Shown here: positions 54,234-63,089 of the stretch, one piece after another
How the letters are laid out: every line of letters begins with the position of its first letter
Position numbering within the stretch: the stretch's first letter is position 1
Origin: Seohaeicola saemankumensis
Lineage (GTDB): Bacteria > Pseudomonadota > Alphaproteobacteria > Rhodobacterales > Rhodobacteraceae
Reading direction: 5' to 3'
Length of the DNA: 64,000 nt
Assembly (NCBI RefSeq): GCF_021021435.1
Contig: NZ_JAINWI010000011.1
Location: 186,001 to 250,000, forward strand
The notes under the pieces: generated by a model
Told to the model about the DNA's origin: nothing
Seen by the model: only the letters and a program-made list of their open reading frames with translations
Databases searched by the model: none
Program-made: the position numbers and the translations under genes

Positions 54234-55021
54234 CAGTGCACATCTCCGTCACGGCCCTGTGCAATGCGGATCTGTTCACGCAAGAGGTGCAGCATCTCGG
54301 TCGCTTTCGGGGTGTAGAGGCTTTCAATCGTCCGGTCGGCAGGCAGATCAACCGTCAGCACATGCTGGGTGCGGGCGGGCCGCCCTGACAGCACGATGAC
54401 CTGATCGCCCAGAAACACGGATTCGCGCAGATCATGGGTGATCAAAACGCAGGTAAAAGGTTCCGCCGCGCGCAGATCGCGCATCGTCTGCCAGAGATCC
54501 TCGCGGGTAAAAGCATCCAGCGCGCCAAAAGGTTCATCCATGATCAGCACGTCGGGCTTGTGCACGATAGAACGGCAGAGCGAGGCGCGCTGCCGCATCC
54601 CGCCCGACAGTTCGGACGGGCGTTTGCCCTCGAAACCCTTGAGACCGACCATTTCAAGCAGATGCATCGCGCGGTCCTCGCGGTCGCGCTGCGGCATGCG
54701 CGGGGCCACGATTTCCAGCGGCAGGATCACATTGTCGAGGATCGTGCGCCATTCCAGCAGAACCGGATTTTGAAACGCCATCCCCACCGTCTTGCGCGGC
54801 GAGGTGACCCGTTCGCCATGCAGCCAGACCTCGCCCCGATCGGGTTTCATCAGACCGGCTACCAGCCGTGTCAGCGTAGATTTTCCGCAACCTGACGGCC
54901 CAACGACCGCGCAAAACTCGCCCTCGGGCACAGAGACATTCAGGTTGTCCAACACCGGCAATGGGCCTGCCTTGGTGCGATAGGCGTGTGTGACGCCCTT
55001 GATCTCGATGAGGTTGGTCAT
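54233..55021 (-). CDS. ABC transporter ATP-binding protein
   Basis: A 262-residue ATPase of the SsuB/TauB/ThiZ group. Walker A GPSGCGKST (near residue 42), Q-loop in AFQNPVLLEW, signature LSGGMRQRAS, Walker B VLIMDEP and the His switch LITHDL. It powers the permease encoded next (overlapping stop/start) and follows the binding protein gene by 82 bases, so one unit in the order binding protein, ATPase, permease. Confidence 0.93.
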   Translation of the reverse strand: MTNLIEIKGVTHAYRTKAGPLPVLDNLNVSVPEGEFCAVVGPSGCGKSTLTRLVAGLMKPDRGEVWLHGERVTSPRKTVGMAFQNPVLLEWRTILDNVILPLEIVAPRMPQRDREDRAMHLLEMVGLKGFEGKRPSELSGGMRQRASLCRSIVHKPDVLIMDEPFGALDAFTREDLWQTMRDLRAAEPFTCVLITHDLRESVFLGDQVIVLSGRPARTQHVLTVDLPADRTIESLYTPKATEMLHLLREQIRIAQGRDGDVH

Positions 55022-55103
55022 GCGGTTGGATGGTCCCGGCCTGCGTCACATGGAAAAGACGCCCCCTGACCTGCAAAGGGCGCCCGATACTTGTCTTTCC
55101 GGA

Positions 55104-56111
55104 TCACTCCAGCGTCAGGCTACCATCGGTGGGCAGGTAATCTGCGGTAAAGTAGAGCGACGCATCAGGCGCGTTCACGAACTCGTAAACCGATTTCGTC
55201 TGCTCGATCGCCTGCGCCATGCGATCAGCGTCAATGCCGCCCATGCCGTTTGCCTTGACCCAGTCCGTCGCCACATTGGCATCAACGGCCATCTCGAAAC
55301 GGCGCTTCTCCAGTGCGGCATCGGCTGCGGGGTTGCGCTTGATCAGCGCATCCATGGCCATGTCGGGATCAGCGATGGCGTCCTTCCAGCCATTTGCGAC
55401 CGCACGGATGAAACCGGTGACAGCCTCGGGGTTTGCTGTGGCGAAATCGGTGTTCACAATCACGGCGTTGCCATACAGCGCAACGCCGTGATCGGCCATC
55501 AGCAGAACCGTCAGGTCATCCTCCGGCACGCCAAGACGGATCAGGTTCAAGGTGGACGAGAAGGAGAAGCCCGTCACAGAGGCAACCTTGCCTTCGGCCA
55601 GCATCGGTTCGCGCACAGGGAAACCGACAGGCTCGACAGTGATTGACGCCATGTCGAGATCGTTTTCGGCGGCAAAGATCGGGAATTGCGCCCATGCGCC
55701 ATCCGGCGGCGGCGCGCCCAGCACCTTGCCCGCCAGATCGGCAGGCGTTTCAATGCCCAGCGACTTGCGCCCGACAACCGAGAATGGCGGCTTGTCATAA
55801 ACCATCATCACGGCTGTCACGGGAGCGCCGGGGTTTTGATCGAGAAACTTCATCAGGCTGTTGATATCGGCAAAGCCGACGGGGAAGGCACCTGTGGCGA
55901 CTTTCGGGATCGCGTCAAGCGAACCTGCGCCCTCGGAAACTTCAACAGACAGGCCCTCGGCTTCGAAATGGCCATTGTCGATCGCCACGAAATATGGGGC
56001 GGCCGGGCCTTCGAACTTCCAGTCAAGAGCGAAGGGCATGTCGGTCTGCGCGGTGGCGGCGTTGGCAAGGCTCAGAGCAGCCACGGCTGCGAAAAAAGTG
56101 GTGCGGATCAT
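55104..56111 (-). CDS. ABC transporter substrate-binding protein, NMT1/THI5-like
   Basis: A 335-residue periplasmic binding protein with a signal peptide (MIRTTFFAAVAALSLANAAT, cleavage after TAQ or ATA). The mature part begins with the NMT1/THI5 pattern WKFEGPAAPYFVAIDNGHFE and continues FADINSLMKFLDQNPG, then a GRKSLGIETPADLAGKVLG linker. Relatives bind thiamine precursors, sulfonates, or pyrimidine-like and aromatic ligands; the ligand here is unknown and no TPP riboswitch is seen upstream. Start ATG 56111 follows TTGGAGAG; the frame upstream to 56210 is not used. First gene of the transporter unit. Confidence 0.88.
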   Translation of the reverse strand: MIRTTFFAAVAALSLANAATAQTDMPFALDWKFEGPAAPYFVAIDNGHFEAEGLSVEVSEGAGSLDAIPKVATGAFPVGFADINSLMKFLDQNPGAPVTAVMMVYDKPPFSVVGRKSLGIETPADLAGKVLGAPPPDGAWAQFPIFAAENDLDMASITVEPVGFPVREPMLAEGKVASVTGFSFSSTLNLIRLGVPEDDLTVLLMADHGVALYGNAVIVNTDFATANPEAVTGFIRAVANGWKDAIADPDMAMDALIKRNPAADAALEKRRFEMAVDANVATDWVKANGMGGIDADRMAQAIEQTKSVYEFVNAPDASLYFTADYLPTDGSLTLE

Positions 56112-56280
56112 CAGACTCTCCAAGTTGGTCGTTGGTGCCAGTTCTGCACAGTCCCGCAGCAGTTGCACATTCCTGAATGCAACAGACCACCGCGCCATGT
56201 GTGCCGGCACGCTCTATGCCTAATTCCTAAGCCGCATCAGAGCGTCTGTCTACAAATTAGGCGATCCGGAGAGGCGGCTA

Positions 56281-58146
56281 TCAGCCTTTTTCGTGGAAGA
56301 AAGCATAGATCGTTTCGGCCATCGTGCTGGATATGCCGGGCGCTGCCTTGAGGTCTTCCAGACCCGCACGACTGACCGCCTTGGCGCTGCCGAAATGTGC
56401 AAGAAGCATCCGCTTGCGCCCTGCACCCACGCCGGGCACCTCGTCCAGCGGCGTGGCACCAACCGACTTGGCGCGCTTGGCGCGGTGGGTGCCGATGGCA
56501 AAGCGGTGCGCCTCATCGCGCAGTCGCTGCACGAAATAGAGCACCGGATCATTGTGGCGCAAGGCGAAGGGACGCTGTCCGACGCGGTGGAATTCTTCCT
56601 TGCCTGCGTCGCGGTCGATGCCCTTGGCAACGCCGACCATCGGGATATCCTGCACGCCATATTCGGACATGATCTGCGCTACAGCGCTGACCTGCCCCGC
56701 GCCCCCGTCGATCAGTAACAGGTCTGGCCAGAGGCCCAGCGTGCGGTCGGGGTCCTCTTTCTGCAGCCGCTTGAAACGCCGTTGCAGCACTTCTTTCATC
56801 ATGCCGAAATCGTCGCCGGGGGTCAGATCGTCACCACGGATGTTGAACTTGCGGTACTGCCCTTTCAACATCCCCTCGGGCCCTGCCACGATCATTGCGC
56901 CCACGGCATCCGTGCCTTGAATGTGGCTATTGTCGTAGACCTCGACCCTCTGCGGCGGGGCGGGAAGATCGAATGCTTCGGCCAGCCCTTTCAAGAGCTT
57001 GGTCTGCGTCGCCCCTTCCGCCATGCGGCGGGCCAGAGACTCGCGGGCGTTGCGGGCGGCCCCCTCGACCAACTCGGCCTTTTCACCGCGCTGGGGCACA
57101 AGGATTTCAACCTTACGGCCCAGTTTCTCGGAAAGGGCGGCCTGCATCAGATCGGGATTGTCCAACGGATGCGACAAGATCAACTGGCGGGGTGGTTCCT
57201 TGGTGTCATAGAACTGGCCGACAAACGCCTCTAGCACCTCGGGCGCGTCGATATCCGCACCGATACGGGGATAGAAATCGGCATTCCCCCAATTCTGGTG
57301 GGCACGGATGAAAAACACCTGCACGCAGGCCTGCCCACCCTCCATGTGCAAAGCGATCACATCCGCCTCGGCCACACCGCGCGGGTTGATACCTTGCACC
57401 GTCTGCACCTGTGTTAGCGCGCGGATACGGTCGCGCAGCGCGGCGGCGCGCTCGAACTCCATATCGTCGGAGGCTTTCTGCATCTGCGCCGCGAGTGTTT
57501 CCTGCACTGCGGTCGAGCGTCCCGAGAGGAACTTCGCCGCATCGGCCACTGTGGCCGCATAATCCGCCTTGGAGATCTGTCCCGTGCAAGGGGCCGAGCA
57601 GCGCTTGATCTGGTGCAGCAGGCAGGGCCGTGTGCGACTTGAGAACATCGCGTCCGAGCAGTTTCGCAGCAGAAACACCTTCTGCAACTGGTTCAGCGTA
57701 CGGTTCACCGCTCCGGCACTGGCAAACGGGCCGAAATACTGGCCCTTATCCTTACGTGCGCCACGATGCTTGGTGATCTGCGGGAAATCGTGATCGCCGG
57801 TGATCAGGATATTGGGAAAGCTCTTGTCGTCGCGCAGCAACACGTTGTAGCGCGGCTTGAGCTGCTTGATCAGGTTCTGTTCAAGCAGCAGCGCCTCGGT
57901 CTCGGTCCGCGTCGTCAGGAACATCATCGACGCGGTTTCCGAGATCATGCGCGCGATCCGACCCGAATGGCCGGATGGCCGCGCATAGTTCGACACCCTT
58001 GCCCGCAGGTTCCGCGCCTTGCCGACATAAAGCACGCGGCTCTGGTCATCCAACATCCGGTAGACGCCCGGAGAACCGTCCAGCGACTTGAGAAGATCCT
58101 GGATCAGCGCGTGGCCGGTCAGCGGTTGGGCGGGTGTTTCGGTCAT
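56281..58146 (-). CDS. uvrC: excinuclease ABC subunit C
   Basis: Makes both incisions in nucleotide excision repair. The 621-residue protein has an N-terminal GIY-YIG nuclease ([20 protein letters not shown]), a Cys-rich middle ([21 protein letters not shown]), a UVR domain, an RNase H-like endonuclease ([33 protein letters not shown]) and C-terminal HhH motifs ([18 protein letters not shown]). The start is the ATG at 58146; the open frame to 58212 is not needed. Upstream is an AT-rich 310-base gap. Confidence 0.95.
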   Translation of the reverse strand: MTETPAQPLTGHALIQDLLKSLDGSPGVYRMLDDQSRVLYVGKARNLRARVSNYARPSGHSGRIARMISETASMMFLTTRTETEALLLEQNLIKQLKPRYNVLLRDDKSFPNILITGDHDFPQITKHRGARKDKGQYFGPFASAGAVNRTLNQLQKVFLLRNCSDAMFSSRTRPCLLHQIKRCSAPCTGQISKADYAATVADAAKFLSGRSTAVQETLAAQMQKASDDMEFERAAALRDRIRALTQVQTVQGINPRGVAEADVIALHMEGGQACVQVFFIRAHQNWGNADFYPRIGADIDAPEVLEAFVGQFYDTKEPPRQLILSHPLDNPDLMQAALSEKLGRKVEILVPQRGEKAELVEGAARNARESLARRMAEGATQTKLLKGLAEAFDLPAPPQRVEVYDNSHIQGTDAVGAMIVAGPEGMLKGQYRKFNIRGDDLTPGDDFGMMKEVLQRRFKRLQKEDPDRTLGLWPDLLLIDGGAGQVSAVAQIMSEYGVQDIPMVGVAKGIDRDAGKEEFHRVGQRPFALRHNDPVLYFVQRLRDEAHRFAIGTHRAKRAKSVGATPLDEVPGVGAGRKRMLLAHFGSAKAVSRAGLEDLKAAPGISSTMAETIYAFFHEKG

Positions 58147-58224
58147 GGGAACACAGGTATGATTCTTTGCGTGTCGCTGCAATCTTTGGTGACGGGGGGC
58201 AAGGGTAAACATGTCCCCGTTTTC

Positions 58225-58233
58225 TGTGGATAA
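58225..58233 (-). promoter_or_regulatory. perfect DnaA-box consensus
   Basis: TTATCCACA on the minus strand, 79 bases upstream of the uvrC ATG. Twelve bases further upstream TTATCGGCA is a two-mismatch neighbour on the same strand. DnaA boxes near DNA-repair genes can be regulatory; a single perfect box does not make an origin. Confidence 0.55.
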
Positions 58234-58342
58234 CTCTGCCGATAAGTTTTCGTCAGTGTGAAATTTTCCTTAGTTCCGGCCCTCTTCGCTGAAATGCCTA
58301 TTTTTTAGGCGCTTCGGTAAGGTCCTGAAATCTAAAACAATT

Positions 58343-58362
58343 ATTTTGTGCCGATACAAAAT
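58343..58362. promoter_or_regulatory. palindromic operator-like site with third half-site
   Basis: ATTTTGT (58343-58349), six bases, ACAAAAT (58356-58362); a further ATTTTGT lies at 58379-58385. The symmetric layout suggests binding of a dimeric regulator to the region upstream of uvrC. Confidence 0.45.
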
Positions 58363-58456
58363 ACTGAAAACACTAAGAATTTTGTAACGGTGTCGTAACA
58401 GAGGCGTGAACAGTGCAAAACTTTGACAGCAGATGCGTCTTTAACTCCCCGTCCTG

Positions 58457-59239
58457 CTACTCGACGCCCAGCACATCCGGCGTTTGCCACCCCAGATGCT
58501 GCCCCCCGTCAACGCAGATCAACTGGCCGGTGATGGTGGGCGCATCGAGGAAATAGCCAAGTGCTGCGGTGATATCCTGCGGGTTGGCACCGCGCCCCAG
58601 AATTGTGGCTGCGCGCTGGTCAGCGAAATGCTGCGCGGACTGTCGCGCGCCCTGCAAGGTGGGTCCCGGCCCGATGGCATTGACGCGGATACGCGGCGCC
58701 AGTGCTTGGGCCGATGTTTGGGTCAGCGCCCAGAGGCCCATCTTGGCCAGTGTATAAGTCATAAATTCCGGTGTCAGTTTCCGCACCCGCTGGTCGATCA
58801 TATTGACGACCAAACCCTGCGCGACAGGCTCGCCCGCATCATCTATGTCTGCTTGCGGAATGGCGGCGGCGACAGCTTGCGTCAGGATGAAGGGCGCGCG
58901 CAGGTTGCTGTCGAAATGACGGTCCCATGTGGTGCGCGTGGCCGAGGCAAGGCTGTCATATTCAAAGATAGACGCGTTGTTGACCAGGCATGTCACCGGC
59001 CCGCCCAAGGCTTGCATGGCGGCAGGTGCCAGAGCATGTGTAGCCTCTTCGTCCAGCAGATCGGCCTGCAATGCGACAGCGCGTCGGCCTTTGGCATGGA
59101 TCAGGTTGCACAGCTCTTCGGCTTCAATGCGGGAACCGGCATAATGGACAGCAACGTCATACCCGCGATCCGCCAGGTACAACGCCATAGCGCGACCCAG
59201 CCGCTTTGCGCCCCCCGTGACCAGCGCGATCTTTTCCAT
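58457..59239 (-). CDS. short-chain reductase, FolM/pteridine-reductase-like
   Basis: A 260-residue SDR protein. The cofactor loop is ALVTGGAKRLGRAMAL (residues 5-20), and NNASIFE follows. In place of the usual catalytic Ser the sequence is NMIDQRV, with Asp ahead of YTLAKMG (Tyr-x3-Lys). That Asp-Tyr-Lys set is the one of pteridine reductases (PTR1) and FolM, which reduce dihydrofolate or biopterin, and argues against a plain alcohol dehydrogenase. The gene is upstream of uvrC on the same strand, separated by the 310-base gap. Substrate inferred. Confidence 0.83.
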   Translation of the reverse strand: MEKIALVTGGAKRLGRAMALYLADRGYDVAVHYAGSRIEAEELCNLIHAKGRRAVALQADLLDEEATHALAPAAMQALGGPVTCLVNNASIFEYDSLASATRTTWDRHFDSNLRAPFILTQAVAAAIPQADIDDAGEPVAQGLVVNMIDQRVRKLTPEFMTYTLAKMGLWALTQTSAQALAPRIRVNAIGPGPTLQGARQSAQHFADQRAATILGRGANPQDITAALGYFLDAPTITGQLICVDGGQHLGWQTPDVLGVE

Positions 59240-59269
59240 GTTTCCGGCTCCTTTATCTGGCGTGCTCGC

Positions 59270-60238
59270 TCAGACGAACATCAGCGAGACATAGGCCACG
59301 TAGAACACGATCAAGATCACACCCCAGATACGGTCAATATTTTGGCGCAGAAACACGAAGGGGATCAAGAGCAGTGATGCAGCCAGCATCACCCAGAGGT
59401 CATAGGTCAGGAATTGCCGGTCGACAGGGATCGGCGCGACAAAAGCGGCGATACCGATAATGGCCAGAAGGTTGAACAGGTTCGAGCCGATCACATTGCC
59501 CAGCGCCACATCCGCCTGACGGCGGATCACGGCCATCACCGTGGTCGCCAGTTCGGGCATGGAGGTGCCGACCGCCACAAGGGTCAGGCCGATCACGGTT
59601 TCACTGATACCGAACGTGCGCGCAATGACTGTGGCACTGTCCACAAGGATATCCGCGCCAAGCGGCAGACCCGCCAGACCCAGTACCAGAAAAAGGATGA
59701 TCTTCCACCACGGCATGTCCGGATCGGCGCCTTCCAGATCGTCCAGATCGTCGGTAACCCCGTCGCCTTCCGCCTGTAATGCGACCAAAGCCTTGTGCTT
59801 TTTTGCATCGCGGAACATATCCGCCAGCGCAAGCGCCAGAGCGCCCAGCAGGATCACACCAGAGATCCAGTCGAAAACACCCCGGAACGACAGCGCGATA
59901 AACAGCGCAGAGGCCGCGATCATCACCACAAAGCTTTTGCGCGTGTCATGTTCGGACGTATGCAACACGGCGATCAGGGCGGGGACACCCAGAACAAGAA
60001 GGATATTGGCAGTATTGGACCCCACCACGTTGCCCATGGCGATACCCGGAACGCCCATCATCGCGGCCTGAATGGAAATCAGAAGTTCCGGCGCGGATGT
60101 ACCAAAGGCCACGATAGTCAAGCTGACGATCAGGGCCGGAATGCCGATCCTGAGGGCCAGATTGACCGCTCCCTTGACCAGCGCATCGCCCGCAAACAAC
60201 AGGATCACAAGCCCGAGGGCTGCCATCAACCAGACCAT
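59270..60238 (-). CDS. CaCA-family calcium/sodium antiporter (YrbG-like)
   Basis: A 322-residue membrane protein with about ten hydrophobic segments arranged as two inverted repeats. The alpha-1 and alpha-2 ion-binding repeats are VAFGTSAPELLISIQAAMMG with GNVVGSNTANILLVLG, and VAVGTSMPELATTVMAVIRR with GNVIGSNLFNLLAIIG. A cytosolic acidic loop (DDLDDLEGADPDM) lies between them. Exports Ca2+ (or K+) against Na+ or H+. Three bases upstream is the small zinc-ribbon gene. Confidence 0.92.
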   Translation of the reverse strand: MVWLMAALGLVILLFAGDALVKGAVNLALRIGIPALIVSLTIVAFGTSAPELLISIQAAMMGVPGIAMGNVVGSNTANILLVLGVPALIAVLHTSEHDTRKSFVVMIAASALFIALSFRGVFDWISGVILLGALALALADMFRDAKKHKALVALQAEGDGVTDDLDDLEGADPDMPWWKIILFLVLGLAGLPLGADILVDSATVIARTFGISETVIGLTLVAVGTSMPELATTVMAVIRRQADVALGNVIGSNLFNLLAIIGIAAFVAPIPVDRQFLTYDLWVMLAASLLLIPFVFLRQNIDRIWGVILIVFYVAYVSLMFV

Positions 60239-60241
60239 ATC

Positions 60242-60406
60242 TTATCCTTTATGTCCGCAGGAACAGGGACCGCGACCGATACGGTAGCGGCGGCACTTGG
60301 GGCACCGTGCCGATTGCAACCGCGCCTGACCGGGAAACTTCAATTTGCCGAACATGGCCAGAACGCCCATGCCGACAAGAAAAAGAACGACGACTTTCAG
60401 GATCAC
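60242..60406 (-). CDS. small membrane protein with zinc-ribbon-like Cys motif (54 aa)
   Basis: Starts with a GTG at 60406, one base after the sppA stop, so it is probably translated by coupling. The 54 residues hold a hydrophobic helix (about 2-20, ILKVVVLFLVGMGVLAMFG) followed by a Cys motif CPKCRRYRIGRGPCSCGHKG: four Cys (CxxC and CxC) and a His, a zinc-ribbon pattern. It is too short for a clear family; similar sppA-linked proteins exist in Rhodobacteraceae as far as I recall. A metal-binding membrane accessory of the protease is one idea. The gene could also start further upstream inside sppA, which I think unlikely. Confidence 0.7.
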   Translation of the reverse strand: MILKVVVLFLVGMGVLAMFGKLKFPGQARLQSARCPKCRRYRIGRGPCSCGHKG

Positions 60407-60407
60407 G

Positions 60408-61205
60408 TCATAACCCGAAACGCGCGAAAGCCGCGCGCTCCTCAACTCCGGCCAGAGCGTCCTGTGCGAGCGTCGCGCCAAAACGCTGGAACAGGCTGCG
60501 CTTGCGGCCGTAGCGGGCAAATCGAGTCTTGTCGCCGTAAAGCTCTTTCAGCTTGGGTTCCAGATGCCCGATCCCGTCGGTCAACCCCAAGGCCTGCGCC
60601 TGCGCGCCCAACCAGAACCGGCCCGTGAAAAGATCGGGATCGTCAGACAGCTTGGAACCGCGCCGCGACTTGACGTAATCGACAAAGGTTTCGTGCAGAC
60701 CGCCCAGCAGTTCTTTGAGGCGAGCCACATCTTCGGGCTTTTCAGGCAAGAAAGGGTCGAGCATGCTTTTGGACTCGGCAGAGGTATAAACCCTGCGTTC
60801 CACCCCCTGACGCGCCAAGGCGACATGCGCGCCAAAACCCGACGAGATCACACCGATCGAGCCGACGATTGATCCGGTATCAGCCCAGATGTCATCCGCG
60901 GCAGCGGCCAGCCAGTACCCGCCAGATGCGGCCACATCCTCGACAAAGGCATGAACGGGCACTTTCTTTTCCTTCGACAGTCGCCGGATGCGCGCCGCGA
61001 TGAGAGCCGATTGCACCGGAGAGCCGCCGGGCGAGTTTATCACAAGCGCCACCGCAACAGGCTTGCCACGACGGAAGGCGCGTTCAAGGACGGGGCCTAT
61101 GGCCTCATCACTCAAGGGGCTACGCGAACCCGAACCAATACTGCCTGCCAGACGGACGACAGACACTACGGGGTCGGGTTTCATAAAAGGGATAAATCGT
61201 TTCAT
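60408..61205 (-). CDS. sppA: S49-family signal-peptide peptidase-like protease
   Basis: A 265-residue S49 peptidase. The nucleophile Ser is in EDVAASGGYWLAAAADDIW and the general-base Lys in SAESKSMLDPF, with INSPGG as the substrate-binding loop. It lacks an N-terminal membrane helix, so it is a short form like SohB/SppA1-type proteins, perhaps peripheral to the membrane. ATG 61205 (MKRFIPFMKPD) preferred; ATG 61214 is also in frame. Followed by a one-base gap and the Cys-rich small gene. Confidence 0.87.
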   Translation of the reverse strand: MKRFIPFMKPDPVVSVVRLAGSIGSGSRSPLSDEAIGPVLERAFRRGKPVAVALVINSPGGSPVQSALIAARIRRLSKEKKVPVHAFVEDVAASGGYWLAAAADDIWADTGSIVGSIGVISSGFGAHVALARQGVERRVYTSAESKSMLDPFLPEKPEDVARLKELLGGLHETFVDYVKSRRGSKLSDDPDLFTGRFWLGAQAQALGLTDGIGHLEPKLKELYGDKTRFARYGRKRSLFQRFGATLAQDALAGVEERAAFARFGL

Positions 61206-61308
61206 GACTTGCATGTAGATTGCGTCTGCACGTCAAACAAGGCAAGCAGGCTAAACAGTCTGCCCTGTGGTGCGATTATTTCAGCATGCAGTGCGACCGG
61301 TGCCGCAA

Positions 61309-61836
61309 TCACCCTTTCAGACGACCGAACCAGCCCTTTTTTTTGGAGGCCTCATCGGTTCCCTCGGCCTCTGCGACCTCGGAACCCTCATCGGCAGGGC
61401 CCTCAACAACAGACTGGAAATTCTCGAAGAACTGGTCGGCCATCTTTTTGGCAAACCCGTCAATCAAGCGGCTACCCAACTGGGCGAGCTTGCCGCCGAC
61501 CTTGGCTTCGACATCATAGATCAGCCGCGTGCCGTCTGGAATATCCTCGAGCCGGACCTTCGCCTCGCCCTTGGCAAAACCCGCCGCACCGCCCTTGCCC
61601 TCGCCCGAGAGGGTCAGGCTTTCGCCTTCGACCATATCTGTCAGGCTGACTTGTCCCTTGAAGGTGGCTTTGACAGGCCCGACCTTCTGTACGACTGTCG
61701 CCTCGAAACCCTCTTCGGGGCTGCCCGTCACCTCTTGCGCGCCCGGCACGCATTCCTTGAGGACATCCGCACTCAGCAATGCGGCCCACACCTCGGCGCG
61801 GGGGGCGTTGATGTCGCGTTGGTCGTTCATCTGCAT
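61309..61836 (-). CDS. CoxG-like SRPBCC protein
   Basis: A 175-residue protein of the CO-dehydrogenase subunit G group (SRPBCC fold): VWAALLSADVLKECVPGAQE is the family opening, LTDMVEGESLTLSGEGKGGA and LAQLGSRLIDGFAKKMADQF are typical of the rest. A short polar C-terminal tail (SEVAEAEGTDEASKKK) follows. CoxG proteins help recruit or anchor molybdenum hydroxylases, consistent with the several Moco genes here, but no cox genes are next to it. ATG 61836 follows GGGAGGACC; ATG 61830 is also possible. Confidence 0.85.
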   Translation of the reverse strand: MQMNDQRDINAPRAEVWAALLSADVLKECVPGAQEVTGSPEEGFEATVVQKVGPVKATFKGQVSLTDMVEGESLTLSGEGKGGAAGFAKGEAKVRLEDIPDGTRLIYDVEAKVGGKLAQLGSRLIDGFAKKMADQFFENFQSVVEGPADEGSEVAEAEGTDEASKKKGWFGRLKG

Positions 61837-61932
61837 GGCTGGTGGTCCTCCCTGGGCCGCATTGTAGCATGTCGTGCGCGACAGACTAGCGCAGCTCCGG
61901 CGTGCCGCCAAGCCGTGCGATGTCTACCACGA

Positions 61933-61967
61933 TCAAAATTACAGGGCAGAGGTTGCCCCCCGCCCTG
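61933..61967 (-). terminator. rho-independent terminator after dctP
   Basis: On the minus strand CAGGGC, GGGGG, loop GCAA, CCTCT, GCCCTG: an 11-pair stem with two G-U pairs and a four-base loop, then TAATTTT. It begins 25 bases after the TRAP binding-protein stop. Confidence 0.75.
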
Positions 61968-61991
61968 CACCTCGACTATTGCGCCAAGCGA

Positions 61992-63059
61992 TCAACCGCG
62001 ACCCGACAGCATCGGAATTGTCATCGCTTTGGCATAGGCATTGGCCTGGGACAAATAGGTGTCATAGCTTTCGCGCACCCGCGCCACATCCTCGGACGCG
62101 GCCGTCAGTTCGTCCTGCACTTCAAGCCACGCCGCGCGCATGCCGTCGACGATCTCGTCACTGAATTGCAGGAACTGCACCCCGTCAGCGGCAAGGCTTT
62201 CCATCGCCTGCGCGTTGAAGAAATCAAACTGCGCCTGCGTTTCCAGAGCCACGGATTGCGCGGCCATTTCGCAGATGATCTGCAGATCAGGTGAAATCTC
62301 GGCCCATGCGTCGCGGTTGAACACGATCGCCAGACCGGCCCCGGGCTCGTTATAGGCGGGCAGATAGCACAGCTTGGTGACCTTTTGCAGTCCAAAGGCC
62401 TGGTCCAGCATCGGACCAACCCATTCTGCCGCATCAATCGCACCTGACTGCATAGACTGGAAAATCTCGGGCGGGGGCATCATCACGGCATTGACGCCCA
62501 GCTTGCGATAAATCTCGCCGCCAAGCCCCGCGATCCGCATATTCAGACCATTCAAGTCTTCAAGTGTGTTGATCTCGTTCTTGAACCAGCCGCCCGACTG
62601 GGTGTTGGAGTTGCCGCAATAAAACCCTTTGAGATTGCGTTGCGCGTAAATGTCATCCCAGATTTCCTGACCGCCACCCCATTTGAGCCATGCAAAATGC
62701 TCGTTCGAGGTCATACCGAAGGGCACCGCGGTGAACCAATGGATCGCGGGGTTCTTGCCTGCCGCATAATAGGTCGGGCCGTGTCCCACGGGCGCATTGC
62801 CCTGCTGCACAGCATCCTCGACCGCGAAGGGGGGCACCAGCTCTCCACCGCCATGGACGGTGAAACTCAGCCGTCCGTCAGACATGGCGCTGACGATTTC
62901 CGCAAAGCGGGTTACATTGGTGCCGACACCGGGCGCGTTCTTGGGGAAAGCCGTGGGCAGGTTCCACGTGATATTGCCCTGCGCGATAGCAGGGCTGGCA
63001 AGGGCTGTGGCCGCTGCGGCAACGCCTGCGCCACTGGCCAGAAAGTCACGTCTTTTCAT
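61992..63059 (-). CDS. TRAP transporter substrate-binding protein DctP
   Basis: A 355-residue periplasmic binding protein with a Tat-type leader (KRRDFLASGAGVAAA, twin Arg, cleavage near AIA). The mature body has the DctP family layout: NLPTAFPKNAPGVGTNVTRF, a central linker, INTLEDLNGLNMRIAG and EIFQSMQSGAIDAAEWVGP. TRAP importers take up C4-dicarboxylates, keto acids, sugars or related acids using Na+. ATG 63059 has the better spacing from GAGGAG than 63062. The large permease gene lies 30 bases upstream; the small permease DctQ is not in view. Terminator follows. Confidence 0.92.
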   Translation of the reverse strand: MKRRDFLASGAGVAAAATALASPAIAQGNITWNLPTAFPKNAPGVGTNVTRFAEIVSAMSDGRLSFTVHGGGELVPPFAVEDAVQQGNAPVGHGPTYYAAGKNPAIHWFTAVPFGMTSNEHFAWLKWGGGQEIWDDIYAQRNLKGFYCGNSNTQSGGWFKNEINTLEDLNGLNMRIAGLGGEIYRKLGVNAVMMPPPEIFQSMQSGAIDAAEWVGPMLDQAFGLQKVTKLCYLPAYNEPGAGLAIVFNRDAWAEISPDLQIICEMAAQSVALETQAQFDFFNAQAMESLAADGVQFLQFSDEIVDGMRAAWLEVQDELTAASEDVARVRESYDTYLSQANAYAKAMTIPMLSGRG

Positions 63060-63089
63060 CATTCTCTCCTCGGGTGATGGGTGGTTGTC

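Larger units (their letters stand above)
58147..58456. other. AT-rich intergenic gap between uvrC and the SDR gene
   Basis: This 310-base stretch holds no ORF I can support. It should carry the uvrC promoter on the minus strand. From about 58250 to 58430 it is clearly richer in A+T than the rest of the window. Notable elements: a perfect DnaA box, an ATTTTGT/ACAAAAT palindrome with a third half-site, and a short GCCTA-TTTTT-TAGGC hairpin near 58296. Confidence 0.7.

Noticed and set aside
56112-56280. TPP riboswitch upstream of the NMT1/THI5-like binding protein
   Set aside because: I looked on the minus strand for the CTGAGA and ACCTGATC elements and see none.
58147-58456. Replication origin
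   Set aside because: Only one perfect DnaA box and no usual oriC neighbours; the region is better viewed as a regulatory gap.
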